Source: Scatophagus argus (lineage: Eukaryota > Chordata > Actinopteri > Scatophagidae). From it: 64,000 nt of DNA. Shown here in pieces: positions 12,420 to 23,355 of this stretch (position 1 is the first letter of the stretch; every line of letters starts with the position of its first letter). The translations under genes were made by a program, and so were the position numbers. The DNA lies in the NCBI RefSeq assembly GCF_020382885.2, contig NC_058513.1:15091641-15155640 (forward strand), written 5' to 3'. Below the pieces are notes generated by a model. That model ran no database searches. It was not told the origin of the DNA and was given only the letters and a program-made list of their open reading frames with translations.

Positions 12420-13465
12420 GTAAGCTGTTACCTTCCTCTTTTATGTGACATCACACTGTGTTTTTGCTCACTTATGTGGATTAACAAGGTGTTTATTCTG
12501 CCAGTACAGACAAATTATTAAGTAGTCAGGATATCTGCAATTCATAAACACAACCAGGTCAGTTTGGGTCAGAGATGAGATTTGACAGTTAGTTTCGACA
12601 TTAAAAATGGACTCATTAATGTGTTTGTGGCAGTAAGAACAGCTCTGACTTTCAACAAGAGAGGGACCGAAGAACTGGCACGATCGGCTTTTAAAAGCAT
12701 AGATACACAATGAGACAGTAAGACCAGACACAACATGCGCAATGACTCTTTTGGAAGGCATGAAGAAAACATGTTGATTGCAACTTCTTATAACATCTAC
12801 CACCCATTCTCGCCTTTTGTCTGTCTTTTTTGTCTTCTGACAGTTGCAGGCCAAATGCTCTCTTAAACTGCCTCAATCAACCTGCATTTTGTCTCAATAA
12901 TGCAATAATCTGGATTGTGTAATCCCTTTAGGCTAATCTGTTAGTGCCTTTCAATGTGTTTGGTGTGTGTGTATGTGTGTGTGCGTGTGCGTGCACTGAC
13001 TGCACTGAGGGTGTGTGTCAGAGTCAGAAAAGATTAAAAGGCATAGTTCAACGTTTTGGCAAAGACTCATGTCAGTCCTCTCATCTAATGCTCAGCAAGA
13101 ATAAGCGTGTGTTCACAACTTGCTTCTGCTGCCCCCAAGTGGTCAAAAAATAAGGTACTGAAGGTTTAAGATTGCGTCCAGACCTCTGAATCTGCCCTCT
13201 CCTCAAGGTGAAGTGATTTGTTTGGCATCATGACAAGAAACAGCAGTTTCTCAGCCAAAAACGCAGATGATCTTATGAGCAAACTCTAATGAGTAGCCTA
13301 TCAGCATCAAGGGTGGCACTAACGCTGTGTGCTTGAAGCAAGTAGGTCTGGTTGTGACAGTCTGAACTTAAAAACACAATTCTGTCTTCATCATGCAAGG
13401 TTTATGGACAAAGCGCAATCAAACACTCAGTGACATGTCTTTTTTCTCAGGGTGGTGCTGTTGCC

Positions 13466-15508
13466 ATGGCGAGGTCTGGGCGTCCCGCTTCTGAGAGCTA
13501 CCAGCCAGTTTGTTATGCAGGCAGTCAGTCCGTCTCTTTCGCGAGTGATGCTGGGACTGTGGGACTAGAAGACGAGGATGATCAAGCGCCCATTTTCTCC
13601 CTCTCTAAGAGCTCTATGGATGTGGTCATGGCGACAGGGCCGCCGCACAAGCGGGACCCAGTCTGGACCAGAACGGACCTGAGACGCAGCTCCAGCACCA
13701 ACACACACTCGGAGCAGAGCTCAGTGACACCGAAGCAGCTGTACCCTCCCGTGTGGCAGCGCTTCGGTGCTACCAACAGCCACCAGTTGTCACTCACACC
13801 CCAAAATGTGGATGTGCACAACCCCCCTGCTCTCAGCGAGCGATGGATTGCCAGCATGCAGCGCTGGAGTCAGTGTAGTGGCAGCACACATAGCCGCAGC
13901 AGCACTCCTGAGACAATTGTATGTAAAGAGGGGACATCAAGGCCCCCGAGTCTAACTCAGGAAACCCCTTTTCCTGCTGTGCCAGACTCTCCAATGTCCA
14001 AACCAGCCTCTTCACCAACTACACCTTCGCCCTTCATCTCCCCCCTGCAAACACCAACTTTACCACCTGAAGAGCTTTTAACTTCTTCTTCTTCTTCTTC
14101 ACAATTCAGGCTGAGCATGCATCAGGAGAAAGATCTACCTGTGTCCCCACCCACAGCCTCTCCACTGCTGTCACCCCTGCAGGTTCACGCCTCCTCTCCC
14201 TCCCCGTCTGACTCCCACAAACTCCTTCAGCTCACCAGCACAGAAGATGAGGGCTTCCTCGAAAATAACTTGCTTTCCTTTACATTCCCCTCACCGCTCC
14301 CATCGTCTGTTAGCTTAGCTGAAGGAGGTGCACCATCAGATCCTGGATGGCTGGCTGATGATGTGATAGAGGAGCTGCGCAGTCCAGGAGGCACACAGTT
14401 ATTGGAGTGTGGAGGAGAGAAAAGCCCAGTGCAAATTTTAAGCTACGTGACACCCAATTCTCCAGCCAAGGAGCAAGAATCAGCAGTTTGCTATCTTGAG
14501 CTGCCATGTCAACCAGAACAAAGCTGTCCCACAGGCCGAGTTTGGAGGTCACCCCTGATATATTCTGTGAGCGACTCGCAATTGGGGGATGGCTGCAGGT
14601 GCAACCTGAACACCAGACATGGCATTACAAAACCTTCAAAGGTTGAGATGTTCAGGGAGGAAGGTACAATGACTTCATGTCTGGAACTGGTAGACGCAGC
14701 AGTGCAGACAGTCTCTCCTATCAACTCCTTGTGGGGCCTCACAAGGAACATGTCCACCTCCAACATGGGCTCCCACTCCATTTTGGGCTCGCCACCGGGA
14801 TCTAGACTGAACTTGAAGTCCTCAGTGGGGTCGAACTCCAATCTGGTGTCCCCATCCTCCAGCATGTTCCCAGTGAGTAGCGGAGAGGATGAAGAGAGAC
14901 GAGGAGATGACCAGACGTGCCACTCAGCCTCCTCACACGATCTGGACAGGAGAAGGTCGTGTCTGAAGATCCAGGGGGAGGACAGGGACGAAATGGGGAG
15001 GAGAAGCAGCATGAAGCAGGTGCAGTGGGACGAGGATGGGATGACGTGGGATGTTCACGGAGCATCTCTCGACCCGGAGGTTCTGAGCACAGCCATAAAG
15101 AAACATCTGGAGGTCCAGGGGAGCCCCCGACCGGCGAGACGTACCTCCGGGAAGAAGAAAGCACCAAAGCCGCCTCTCATATCGAACGTGGTAAAGGCCA
15201 TGGCTCCAGAACTTAATCCACAAGTCAAGATTATTACTTCGACCCATAAGGTGGAGGGTGAGAGTGAGGAGACACCAGAAGCAGAGGAGGGAGAAGGAGG
15301 TGGCAAAAAGGAGGAAACAATAGAAATTTCTCGCAGAACAAGCAGAGCAGAGGGAGATAATGCAAAAGAAGAGGACGAGGCATACGGAGAAGAAGGCACC
15401 AGCAATCCTAAGTCACCCTCAGGGAGTTCACAAAGCCGCAAGAAGAGTGTGATCAGATCACTGAGGAGGACTGGCTGGTGTGGAGGCTCCAGGAAGGTAG
15501 CTGACTGA
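13466..15508 (+). CDS. gprin2: G protein-regulated inducer of neurite outgrowth 2-like protein
   Basis: A single coding exon of 680 residues. I chose the ATG at 13466 (GCCATGGCG, strong Kozak) rather than the in-frame ATG at 13430, because a CAG acceptor at 13448-13450 separates them. Most of the protein is Ser/Pro-rich and probably disordered, with a serine run at about 14080-14103. The diagnostic part is the GRIN C-terminal domain from about residue 518 (QVQWDEDGMTWDVHGASLD, then PEVLSTAIKKHLEVQ), which matches GPRIN1-3. Two features favour GPRIN2: the DAAVQTVSP block followed by LTRNMSTSN, and the RSLRRTGWCGG end resembling human MQSLRRPSCCGC. GPRIN proteins bind activated Gi/o/z alpha subunits and promote neurite growth. 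The end has one cysteine that could be lipid-modified. An AATAAA lies at 15600-15605. It is longer than human GPRIN2 (458 residues). Confidence 0.87.
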   Translation: MARSGRPASESYQPVCYAGSQSVSFASDAGTVGLEDEDDQAPIFSLSKSSMDVVMATGPPHKRDPVWTRTDLRRSSSTNTHSEQSSVTPKQLYPPVWQRFGATNSHQLSLTPQNVDVHNPPALSERWIASMQRWSQCSGSTHSRSSTPETIVCKEGTSRPPSLTQETPFPAVPDSPMSKPASSPTTPSPFISPLQTPTLPPEELLTSSSSSSQFRLSMHQEKDLPVSPPTASPLLSPLQVHASSPSPSDSHKLLQLTSTEDEGFLENNLLSFTFPSPLPSSVSLAEGGAPSDPGWLADDVIEELRSPGGTQLLECGGEKSPVQILSYVTPNSPAKEQESAVCYLELPCQPEQSCPTGRVWRSPLIYSVSDSQLGDGCRCNLNTRHGITKPSKVEMFREEGTMTSCLELVDAAVQTVSPINSLWGLTRNMSTSNMGSHSILGSPPGSRLNLKSSVGSNSNLVSPSSSMFPVSSGEDEERRGDDQTCHSASSHDLDRRRSCLKIQGEDRDEMGRRSSMKQVQWDEDGMTWDVHGASLDPEVLSTAIKKHLEVQGSPRPARRTSGKKKAPKPPLISNVVKAMAPELNPQVKIITSTHKVEGESEETPEAEEGEGGGKKEETIEISRRTSRAEGDNAKEEDEAYGEEGTSNPKSPSGSSQSRKKSVIRSLRRTGWCGGSRKVAD

Positions 15509-15599
15509 TCCTGATCCTCGAGACTAATCTAATGTATTGATTATTGAGTATTGAGTACTCATGGCTGAGTAAGTCCACAGTTTGCACAAGAGCACCACT

Positions 15600-15605
15600 A
15601 ATAAA
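15600..15605 (+). terminator. gprin2: Poly(A) signal of gprin2-like
   Basis: AATAAA lies 92 nt after the stop codon. A second AATAAA occurs near 17197 and could serve a longer 3'UTR. Which is used cannot be told from sequence. Confidence 0.45.
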
Positions 15606-16504
15606 CTCTGAATGAGACTTAAAGACATTGGGAGCAGTTCTCAGTCTGATGTGGTTTTATCCTGCTGTTGTCTGGACTTTATTTTTGTCTTTTAGTAGAA
15701 CGTGGAAATGCAATGATATTAACTGTGTTCCTCTGCTCATATGGATCTACTGTTTAGCAAGGGCATAGTTTCCGCTGGGAATTGGGGGGGTATGTCCATC
15801 TCACTGTGATAGTTTCAGGTTGATTTTGTCTTGAAAATCTCTCCGAATTTCGTCTTCTTATTGTCGAGCCACCACAATGCAGAGGCAAACGAGAGAGTCG
15901 AGCTGATTCAAAATGTTGATATTTTCATCTGAGGTCAGTTACAACCACTCGCACTCGCAAGCTTAGCATGGTGCAGCGAGCGCTCTAGTGACTTTTCTTT
16001 CCCTGGGTTTTGCCTCTCAGGATACATACAGGTTAACATGACTTGTTGGTTGAGGTTGGTTTTAACCTCACTGTGTCTTCCAGTCACCTGTGAAAACAAT
16101 CTACACACTTGATGACTTGGTGATGGGTAGAAGCATTTATAGTGAGGTCTTCATGAAAGTCAGCATTATTAATGTAAATGTTCAATTAAACAAAATGTCA
16201 TCTCTGTTGCTCTAAAAAAAAAAAAAGTTTTGCTTTTAAATTAAAATTAATTCAAAACCTATTTTGATTATCATTATTGGAATTCTGGGTACAGTTTTGA
16301 AATACTTTTACTTTACTTGAGTATTTTTATTTTATGTTATTTAACAGTAGAGTTCAGCTGATAACTGGATTTTTAAGGTCAATACTGATGCCGACATTTT
16401 ATATCATTGATATCTCAGAGTTTTTAAAAGTCTCATAACAACATACTGTTTGGTAATCTAATGCATAACATAAATCAGTATTTATCTACTTAAAGAAGTT
16501 ATGT

Positions 16505-16690
16505 TATGGTTTCAGTTTGTCTGTTTGTCAGCAGGATTACAGAAAAACTGCTGTCCTGATTTTCATGAGACTTTGTGTAAGAGTGTAACAAGGGCCAAGG
16601 AAAAACTACATTTTGGAGCAGATCCGAATCGCGGGATGGATGCACTAAGTATTTTTCATTTTGTTAACATAGGGCATTTTTAAAATCCAG
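16505..16690. repeat. Dispersed teleost repeat relic
   Basis: The phrase GTCAGCAGGATTACAGAAAA, followed by GATTTTCATGAGACTTTGTG and GGGCCAAGGAAAAACTAC, is a degenerate copy of an interspersed repeat that I remember from many percomorph genomes. Class unknown. The call rests on recall, not on an internal second copy. Confidence 0.45.
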
Positions 16691-18339
16691 TAGATGGCCA
16701 CGAACAATGTTCAGTAGCGACAAACCATAGTCGGTTGTAGAAATACAATAACTCTGTATCACAATCCACATTCATTCGTACCACAAGTCCTCTAAGGTAG
16801 CTTACACATGAAGTTGTTATTTACTGAATACTGATGGTGATGGATGGTGTTTCATGGCAGAACTGGTGTACTTGTAGCATCATCACAATTCTAACACTTT
16901 TTTTCTGGTGTGGTGTGGCCATGGAAACATAAACACAACCATATAATGCAACTAATGCTAATACCACTTATGCCAATAATGTTTTATCAATATACAAATT
17001 GAAATTTGACTCAAGTAAAGATCGTTTCCTTGTGAGCATTCAGTCTTTCATGATAATCGTTGTTGTCAACAAGCTGCCATGTTCATGATGTTATTTCAGT
17101 GTAAGCATTTGATATTTGTACATATGTACTTGATGATAAAGTGTTTTCTGGTTTTCCCAAATGTATATGTGAAATATTTCCAAATTATGAGTACATAATA
17201 AAGTCACAGCTCAACTGTATTTTGCCATAATTCATAAAACAGTTTTAGAAATCACACACTTGCATGTCATATATGATTAGACTTTTCTTTTATGAGCTGC
17301 ACTTTCTGGGTGAACTGTTTTGATATGAAACTGAAACTTCTTGTTACTTATTGGCTATGCTCATGTACTGATGAATCTGTGATGGGCTTTCATGGGGAAA
17401 TATTAAACATTTTACTCCACATTCAGCATTTATTTGACGGTTACTTTGCTTAACTTTTACTTTAGAGTATAAACGCAAAATCTGTACGTAAGATATTATG
17501 CTCTACTAGCAAGCAGTGTTATTAATATAACATTGTGGAAGATGACCCAATTTAATTCTGGGACAACATATTCTTCTGGATATAAAAATGAAAACACAGG
17601 CAAGATCACCTACTTATCATCACTGATGAATAAAAGAATTGTTATGGAGGCACATGTCAGGTTTTACTCTCAAATGTTTACACGGGCAATTGACCAAGAG
17701 GTGACTCAGCACGATCGTGTCGTTTAAGAATAAACACCAACTGAAAAACAGACCCGTGAGCCACTAAACTCTCTCTCTCCGTCTCTTCCCACACTGGCTT
17801 CACTCATTCACTGTGGAAAACGTACACAAGTCGTATGAGTTGTACATAAACTTGGTGAACCACAGTGGAGGGGTTTGACCATTCAGGCGCTGCCATTCAG
17901 ATGAGCGGGCACATTCTCTCTCATTCACCACAGAAAAAAAGCTCAGCTCACTAGTGGCTTCCACTGCAGTTATTGTTGTCATATTTTCACAGATGTGCGT
18001 AGAGCAGGCTGGAGGGTATCTATTGCTTTTCATTTATTTATTCTTACTTTTTGGTCTTAAAGGGCCAATGCGTCCAAATTACATAAAGATTTTTTTTTTT
18101 TTACACTGATTGTTGTGGTATCTAACTATGCAGATAATTTCAGTTTCATTTGCTCTGGTCTCAAAGATTTCGATGAAAACTGTTTTGATTGGGACTATTT
18201 CTTCTATTTCATCCTGGTTTAGCATGCTAAAATATGCAGATCAGCATTAAACACAATGTACAACTGAGGCTGAACAAAATGTTGCTGTTATCTGTTCATA
18301 AACTAAAGTAGTGGCCAAAATGTAATTTTGTTTGATGGT

Positions 18340-18510
18340 AACGCTCAAGTCAGAGGATCATGAAATTTATCAGAGTTAATCCTGAGGTCGGCATGGCAAA
18401 TTTTATGGCGATCCATCCAATAGCTGTTGCTTAAATCTGCAAACTGCAAACATGGCGGTGCTAAATGAAAAGCAAAGGATCACCAAAGTCAGTAGGACTC
18501 ATGAAACATC
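18340..18510. repeat. Dispersed repeat relic, shared with 34.9 kb
   Basis: The block GTCAGAGGATCA, GTTAATCC and GGCGATCCATCCAA recurs in reverse orientation at about 34930-35020 (GGATGGACTGACACG, GGATTAACTGTGATCCTCTG). The two places are therefore diverged copies of one interspersed repeat. Class not determined. Confidence 0.55.
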
Positions 18511-18883
18511 TCACGTTTATGCAGGATGGACTCCAGTGGGGATCTGGGATATCACAGATAAAGGTGATTTTCAGGTCACTGTGTCACTCCTTTAAGTCAA
18601 GTGGCATGAGGTTTGTTTGTGTACGGTGCTGTGTATCCTTTGTCCTACGTGCCTGTTGGTGTACTGTGAGCTTACTATATGTACTGTATGTGAAAGTGCT
18701 GATGGGACTCCCCAAAATCCCCTTTTTCTCAGCGGCAGTGGAAACTCATAGCTACAGGAGAACAATCCAGTGCTGGGCCATTGTTGTGACACAACCCATT
18801 GTCCCTAGAGGTGTGTTGTTGTTGTGTGTGTGTGAACTGTATGTGTACCTGTGTATGTACATCTGTGTGTGCTTGCTGCCTGG

Positions 18884-18891
18884 TATAAATA
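18884..18891 (+). promoter_or_regulatory. TATA box of the serine protease gene
   Basis: TATAAATA begins 47 bases before the protease start codon at 18931. With the usual 28-30 base spacing, transcription would start near 18912-18918, leaving a 5' leader of only about 13-20 nt. Such TATA promoters with very short leaders are typical of abundantly expressed secreted digestive enzymes. Confidence 0.7.
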
Positions 18892-18930
18892 GCATGAGAT
18901 GTGTGCCGGCTGGTGATTCTGTGGAAGACG

Positions 18931-20642
18931 ATGGCTGTACCTGGACCTCCTCCGCTCCTCCTCCTATCTCTGCTGCTGCCGCTGCTGTTGAGCAAGGCAT
19001 CTCTGCCTGCAGCTGCATATACTCTCACCCCTGGACGACAGCCACAGCACAAGCTCCTCCATCTGGGTGAGGGCAAGCATATGCAGAAAAACACACCTCT
19101 GAAAACATTAGCAACAGACGCAGAGGCTCCAATTAAACCAGATTTTTTTTTTTAATTCTTCTGTTTATTGGGACTTAATCTAGTTTTTTCATGTGCTGGT
19201 TTTCTCCTCTTAGACTGGCCTAAGGATTGTGGTATGGCTCATTTCAAGCCCAACATGGCAGAGAGGATTGTGTCTGGCAACGAAGCCAGACCTCACTCCT
19301 GGCCCTGGCAGGTTTCTCTGCAGGTAAATCTTTTGTGTTGACGTGATTCAGTTTTTAAGGAAGGGGAAGATCTGGAATCAAGCATAGCAAAAGATATTGA
19401 GCCTTAGTCTGGCTTTGATCACACCAGTTAAAATACTGAAGGGCACTGTGCTTGGTCAAGTGTGAGAGATGTGAGGAAAACATGCCAGTAAAACCATCTC
19501 ACGTCCGGCTGTGTGGTTCTCTCTCACAGGTTCGTCCCAGGGGAAGCAAACAATACATTCATGTGTGTGGAGGAACTCTTATCCACAAGAACTGGGTCCT
19601 TACTGCTGCACATTGTTTCCAGAAGTAAGAAACTCAGCCATTAACACAGAAAAAAGAAGTGGTGACAAAAGAAAACCCAATGAAACCACAAAGGCCTTCC
19701 TTTAACTATTAACTCTTTTTGGTCTCTCAGGGGTAAAGCTGAGGATGCTGGGAGCTGGAGGATCGTCCTGGGGAAGCACCAGCTGAAGCGCTCAGAGACA
19801 GCAGAGAGGATTTTCCCGGTGAAGAGAATCTACCGCCACGAGAACTTCCGTTACCCCGCTCACAGCGAGCTGGACTACGACATCGCCCTGGTGAAGGCAG
19901 CCACAGACATCAACCCCTCAAACTTCATCCGCTACGCCTGCCTGCCGCGCAAGCAGACCAGCCTCAACCCTGGACACTACTGCTGGGTCACAGGCTGGGG
20001 GGACACCCGGGGTGAGTAGGTGAAAGAGGATATACTCAAGAGGGAGGCAAAGTGATGGAAGAAGTCTGTTGGCAACCGTTAGCAGTATGGAAGCAATGAA
20101 CTGTCAAAATTACATAAAGTCAGACAGATTATTTGCAAAGTAAAAGAGAAGAAATCAAAAGGAAAATTACTTAAATGTTGTTCTTGAACACTTTCCAGGT
20201 GGGAAGGAGAACGTGTCTCTGGCAGAAGCCCTGAATCAAGCGCGCCTGCCCATTATTGACTTCAAGACTTGCCGGCAAAAGAAATTCTGGGGCGATCGTG
20301 TCCGGGACTCCATGATCTGTGCCGGGTTCAGGGACAAAGAGGACCCACCTGCTGCATGCCAGGTTAGACCTGAGATTTGCATACAATGCTGGAAGAGACA
20401 AAAGTCAGGATAAATTCATAAATGATCTTGTAAACTTCCCATATCTTCACTCTCTGCTTCAGGGTGACTCTGGTGGCCCACTGCTGTGCCAGCTGGGGCG
20501 GGACCGTTGGGAGGTGCATGGCGTGGTGAGCTTCGGCCCCATTGGCTGCACTGTGGAGAACAAGCCCAGCGTTTTCACCCGCACCGCTGCCTACATCCCT
20601 TGGATCGAGGCAACGCGCATCAGGGACTTCTTCCTGCACTAA
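18931..20642 (+). CDS. Secreted S1 serine protease, elastase-like pocket
   Basis: Six exons: 18931-19066, 19214-19323, 19530-19624, 19731-20011, 20199-20362 and 20463-20642, giving 321 residues. A leucine-rich signal peptide is followed by a rather long propeptide. Its Cys51 (DWPKDCGM) probably pairs with the cysteine in RYACLPR, as in chymotrypsinogen. Activation is expected after Arg63, giving the mature start [14 protein letters not shown]. The triad is complete: His110 (TAAHC), Asp164 (DYDIAL) and Ser265 (GDSGGP). The S1 pocket has Ala-Ala before CQGDSGG instead of Asp189, so trypsin-like cleavage is unlikely. The [10 protein letters not shown] loop has the one-residue insertion seen in elastases. 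Asn212 is in a glycosylation sequon (NVS). It resembles chymotrypsin-like elastases and an uncharacterised fish protease whose name I do not recall with certainty, so no symbol is given. A TATA box and a very short leader suggest strong, tissue-restricted expression. Confidence 0.92.
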
Positions 20643-21719
20643 GCAGGCCGCCTGACTCAGCATTGACAGCAAACATAAGCTCTGCTCTGTTTTGTGTCTG
20701 ATGTCCAGAGAGATGACAACCAACTGTTCTTTTCTTTTTCCTTTTTTCTAAAAGCCACAGTTCATTCACGTGCCACTGACAAGTTCACCATTTCTCAACC
20801 ACCTCAAGATGTAAATACATGTTCTGAATGTGTGTGTGAAGTGTTTTCTAACACACTGCATGTACTAGTACAGGAAGTTGCAGCAGAGCACTGCAGAGTA
20901 TACGCTACTCATAACCTTTTACATCCATTCTACGTATGTGCAATAAAATTGGTCAATAGCAACATCTATGTCAACATTTGCCATTTTTTAATTTCAGTTT
21001 TTAATACAGCTGATTTATGGAGACACATAAACAGCAGGCGCTTCGAGTGCTGCTTTATAGTGACTTATTCTTACACAGTAAAACACACAGCACTGCAGGT
21101 ATGCTTCAATAAATACATGAGTAGAACCGACCATAAGGCTTAGCTCTCTTTGTAGCTGAAAGTCTCTTTGATCTTCCATGACAGAAGAGTCTTAGAGTTA
21201 AAAAACCAGAAGATGAATCCACTGCCATTCATCTGGTGAACTACAGAGACCAGGTGTCACCTTACAAATTGGCTTATTTAACCCAAATTTCATGGGTTCA
21301 AATATTTCAAAACTGGCATCACAGACTAAGAACATAAACAATGATATAACAAATGACATGCCTCTCTGTAACATCCTCACAGGGTTTTCTTATTACTGAT
21401 CACATCAGTGACAGGAATACCTCAGGGGATAAACACAAATGAAGAGAGGGGTGTTATAGGACGGCCTACAGCTGGATTTCCATTGGAATTTAGTCCGCAT
21501 TTTCACTTCTTCTTTCTCCCGACACATCTTTAAATTCACAGAACGCTCCTGGAAAGGAAAGTGGCTACGGGAGGGGGTGAACCAGCAAACTGGGACCACT
21601 TCCCTGAAAAGCACACCGCTTTTGACCAGAGTCTAATTCTTCTTAACGCTGTGGTTAAAGGCTGTGTCCTGGAGAGATATTTGGCCCTGATGTGGAAGCA
21701 CGTATGTGTGTGGGAGAGA
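20643..21719. other. Convergent 3' ends of the protease gene and timm23
   Basis: The protease (+) and timm23 (-) genes are tail to tail with 1077 bases between stop codons. Plus-strand AATAAA signals at 20943-20948 and 21109-21114 are candidates for the protease. No clear minus-strand AATAAA was seen for timm23. An ATTAAA-type signal near 20990 is possible, which would make the two transcripts overlap. Confidence 0.4.
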
Positions 21720-23355
21720 TCAGTACAGCTTGGAGGATGATGACGAGGAGCCGGTGACGTGTTCCCAGTTGTTGTAAAGAGCATAGGCACCAGACAAGGC
21801 TAAACCAACCAGACCTCCTCGGGCTACACCCTTTAAGCCACCTGCAAACACACAGGAGTAGCAGAATGAGCGATACATCTGCATATAAACATAAAAAAAC
21901 ATGCAGCACATTAATTTTTTGAGATTTTTTTAAGATTAAAACCATCATTCAGTTAAATGCGAAGACCCTGCGAAACCACAATATTTCAACAAGATGATTT
22001 TATATTCAGAGACAATAAATGTCAAAATGCTTAGCTTCATCTCAACAAAACACATCTGGAAATAGTTTTCACTTAAAGTCACTGCCACATGGAGATGTAC
22101 TGCACACTAATGGCAGACATGTGAGCAGAAAAGACACCTACTGGCTGATTTAAAGAGCATCCCAGTCAGAGTCCCAGCAGCCACTGTGTTGAGGTCATCC
22201 TCTGCTCCTCTGGCCTTCTCTATCACCACACCAAAAGCACTATATAACAACGCTGCAAACAGTTTTACAAGAGAAACTCATGTTAATGTACCTCAAGACA
22301 AAATCCATGAAAGCACATCAGTATCATATCTCTAAGCAGTGTTTTCTTACATGTTGTAATTCATCAGTATGTCTCATAGGTATAACTGTATTATTTTTTG
22401 AGATGCGTTATAGTTATAGTCTTACCAACAGAGCCCAGCGAGTTGGCCCATGAAGCACCCTGTCTGGTCACCATATTGATAATCCTGAGGAGGTAAAGCA
22501 CACATTTAGAGGGCAGGTTAACTAATCCATGTGTAATATAAGACGTGATAGTACCTGTAATGTAATAGTAACTGAACTCTGTCTCCAAACTTACTGTACA
22601 TTACGAGGTTTGGACCATGGCATGTCTCTAGTCTCCTTCAGACCCATCCTGAGACCATTTAAAGCACCAAGTGTTGCTCCTGTAATCAAAACAAAGCAGC
22701 AGAAAAGCAGAGTGAGGCAAAACCTATCAAAGATAATAATGTTTGAAACATAATTTCTGCAAGTTGTGTGACACACTGATGTTACAGATGTTAATCATCT
22801 CATACCAGTCATGCAGGATCCTCCAATGGTAAAGAAAGCCAGTTCAAACCTTCCTCTTGTTTTATTGGCGCCCGTTGGTAGGATGAACTCATCTGTGTCC
22901 TTAAACACAATATAACAGCTTTTACAACCAGAAACAAAACACAATAATTCACTACATCGCTAAAATTCCTCTTCAGCGGTAGCTTACCTGAACCAGGTAA
23001 CGAGGGTCGACATTGAGGTAAGGTGACAGAGGGCTCATTCCAGTCACTGAAACGACATTACAACCGAAAAGTTACATTTACATAATTTAACATTTATATA
23101 ATGAGAAAGATGGACATTCCAGGAATATGAAGGTTATGAAACTGACTGCCAAAACAGCTGTTAAATGTCACTTTCCGTTAGCTTTTAAGCTAACCAAAGC
23201 AGTGTAACTACAGCTAACTAGCATTGTGGAAAGATTACATGACGCTTACAGGGAACACCGGCGAGCTCCGTGTTGGAGTACTCCGGTGAGCCACCTCCGA
23301 AGAGACTCCCGAGACCAACTTTGACTCCCCCTGATCCTTGAGAGTTGTTGTCCAT
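21720..23355 (-). CDS. timm23: Mitochondrial import inner membrane translocase subunit Tim23
   Basis: Seven exons on the minus strand: 23250-23355, 22988-23046, 22806-22899, 22595-22679, 22426-22484, 22142-22252 and 21720-21841, totalling 636 nt or 211 residues (human 209). The N-terminal intermembrane-space part reads MDNNSQGSGGVKVGLGSLF and includes PLSPYLNVDPRYLVQ. The Tim17/22/23 membrane core follows with glycine-rich helices (FTIGGSCMTGATLGALNGL, GTLTGMLFKSASGGLKGVA, GGLVGLALSGAYALY). Tim23 is the channel-associated core of the TIM23 complex, which imports presequence proteins across the inner membrane. All phases join cleanly. The start codon sits in a CpG-containing region typical of a housekeeping promoter. 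In human the gene also lies in 10q11 near SYT15 and GPRIN2. Confidence 0.97.

Larger units (their letters stand above)
10843..13465. other. Divergent intergenic region between syt15 and gprin2-like
   Basis: The two genes are transcribed away from each other, so both promoters should lie here. The stretch holds an old repeat piece (about 11692-11850), an AC tract (about 11991-12006) and a GT tract (about 12253-12275). It also holds a probable non-coding first exon of gprin2-like ending at a strong donor after 12419 (AAAAG/GTAAGC), matched by an acceptor ending at 13450. No other coding exon was found. Confidence 0.5.
15610..18880. other. Intergenic, AT-rich with repeat relics
   Basis: No coding exon was recognised. 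The region contains a repeat relic at about 16505-16690 and another at about 18340-18510, described separately, plus a short poly-A run near 16215. The open frame at 18465-19070 is mostly upstream, repeat-derived sequence that runs into the protease promoter and first exon in the wrong frame. Confidence 0.4.

Noticed and set aside
14509-15441. Several minus-strand frames of 104-167 residues
   Set aside because: They are antisense shadows of the gprin2-like coding exon, caused by its Ser/Pro/Glu-rich codons.
18465-19070. 201-residue plus-strand frame
   Set aside because: It begins in a repeat relic, crosses the TATA box and enters the protease first exon in the wrong frame.
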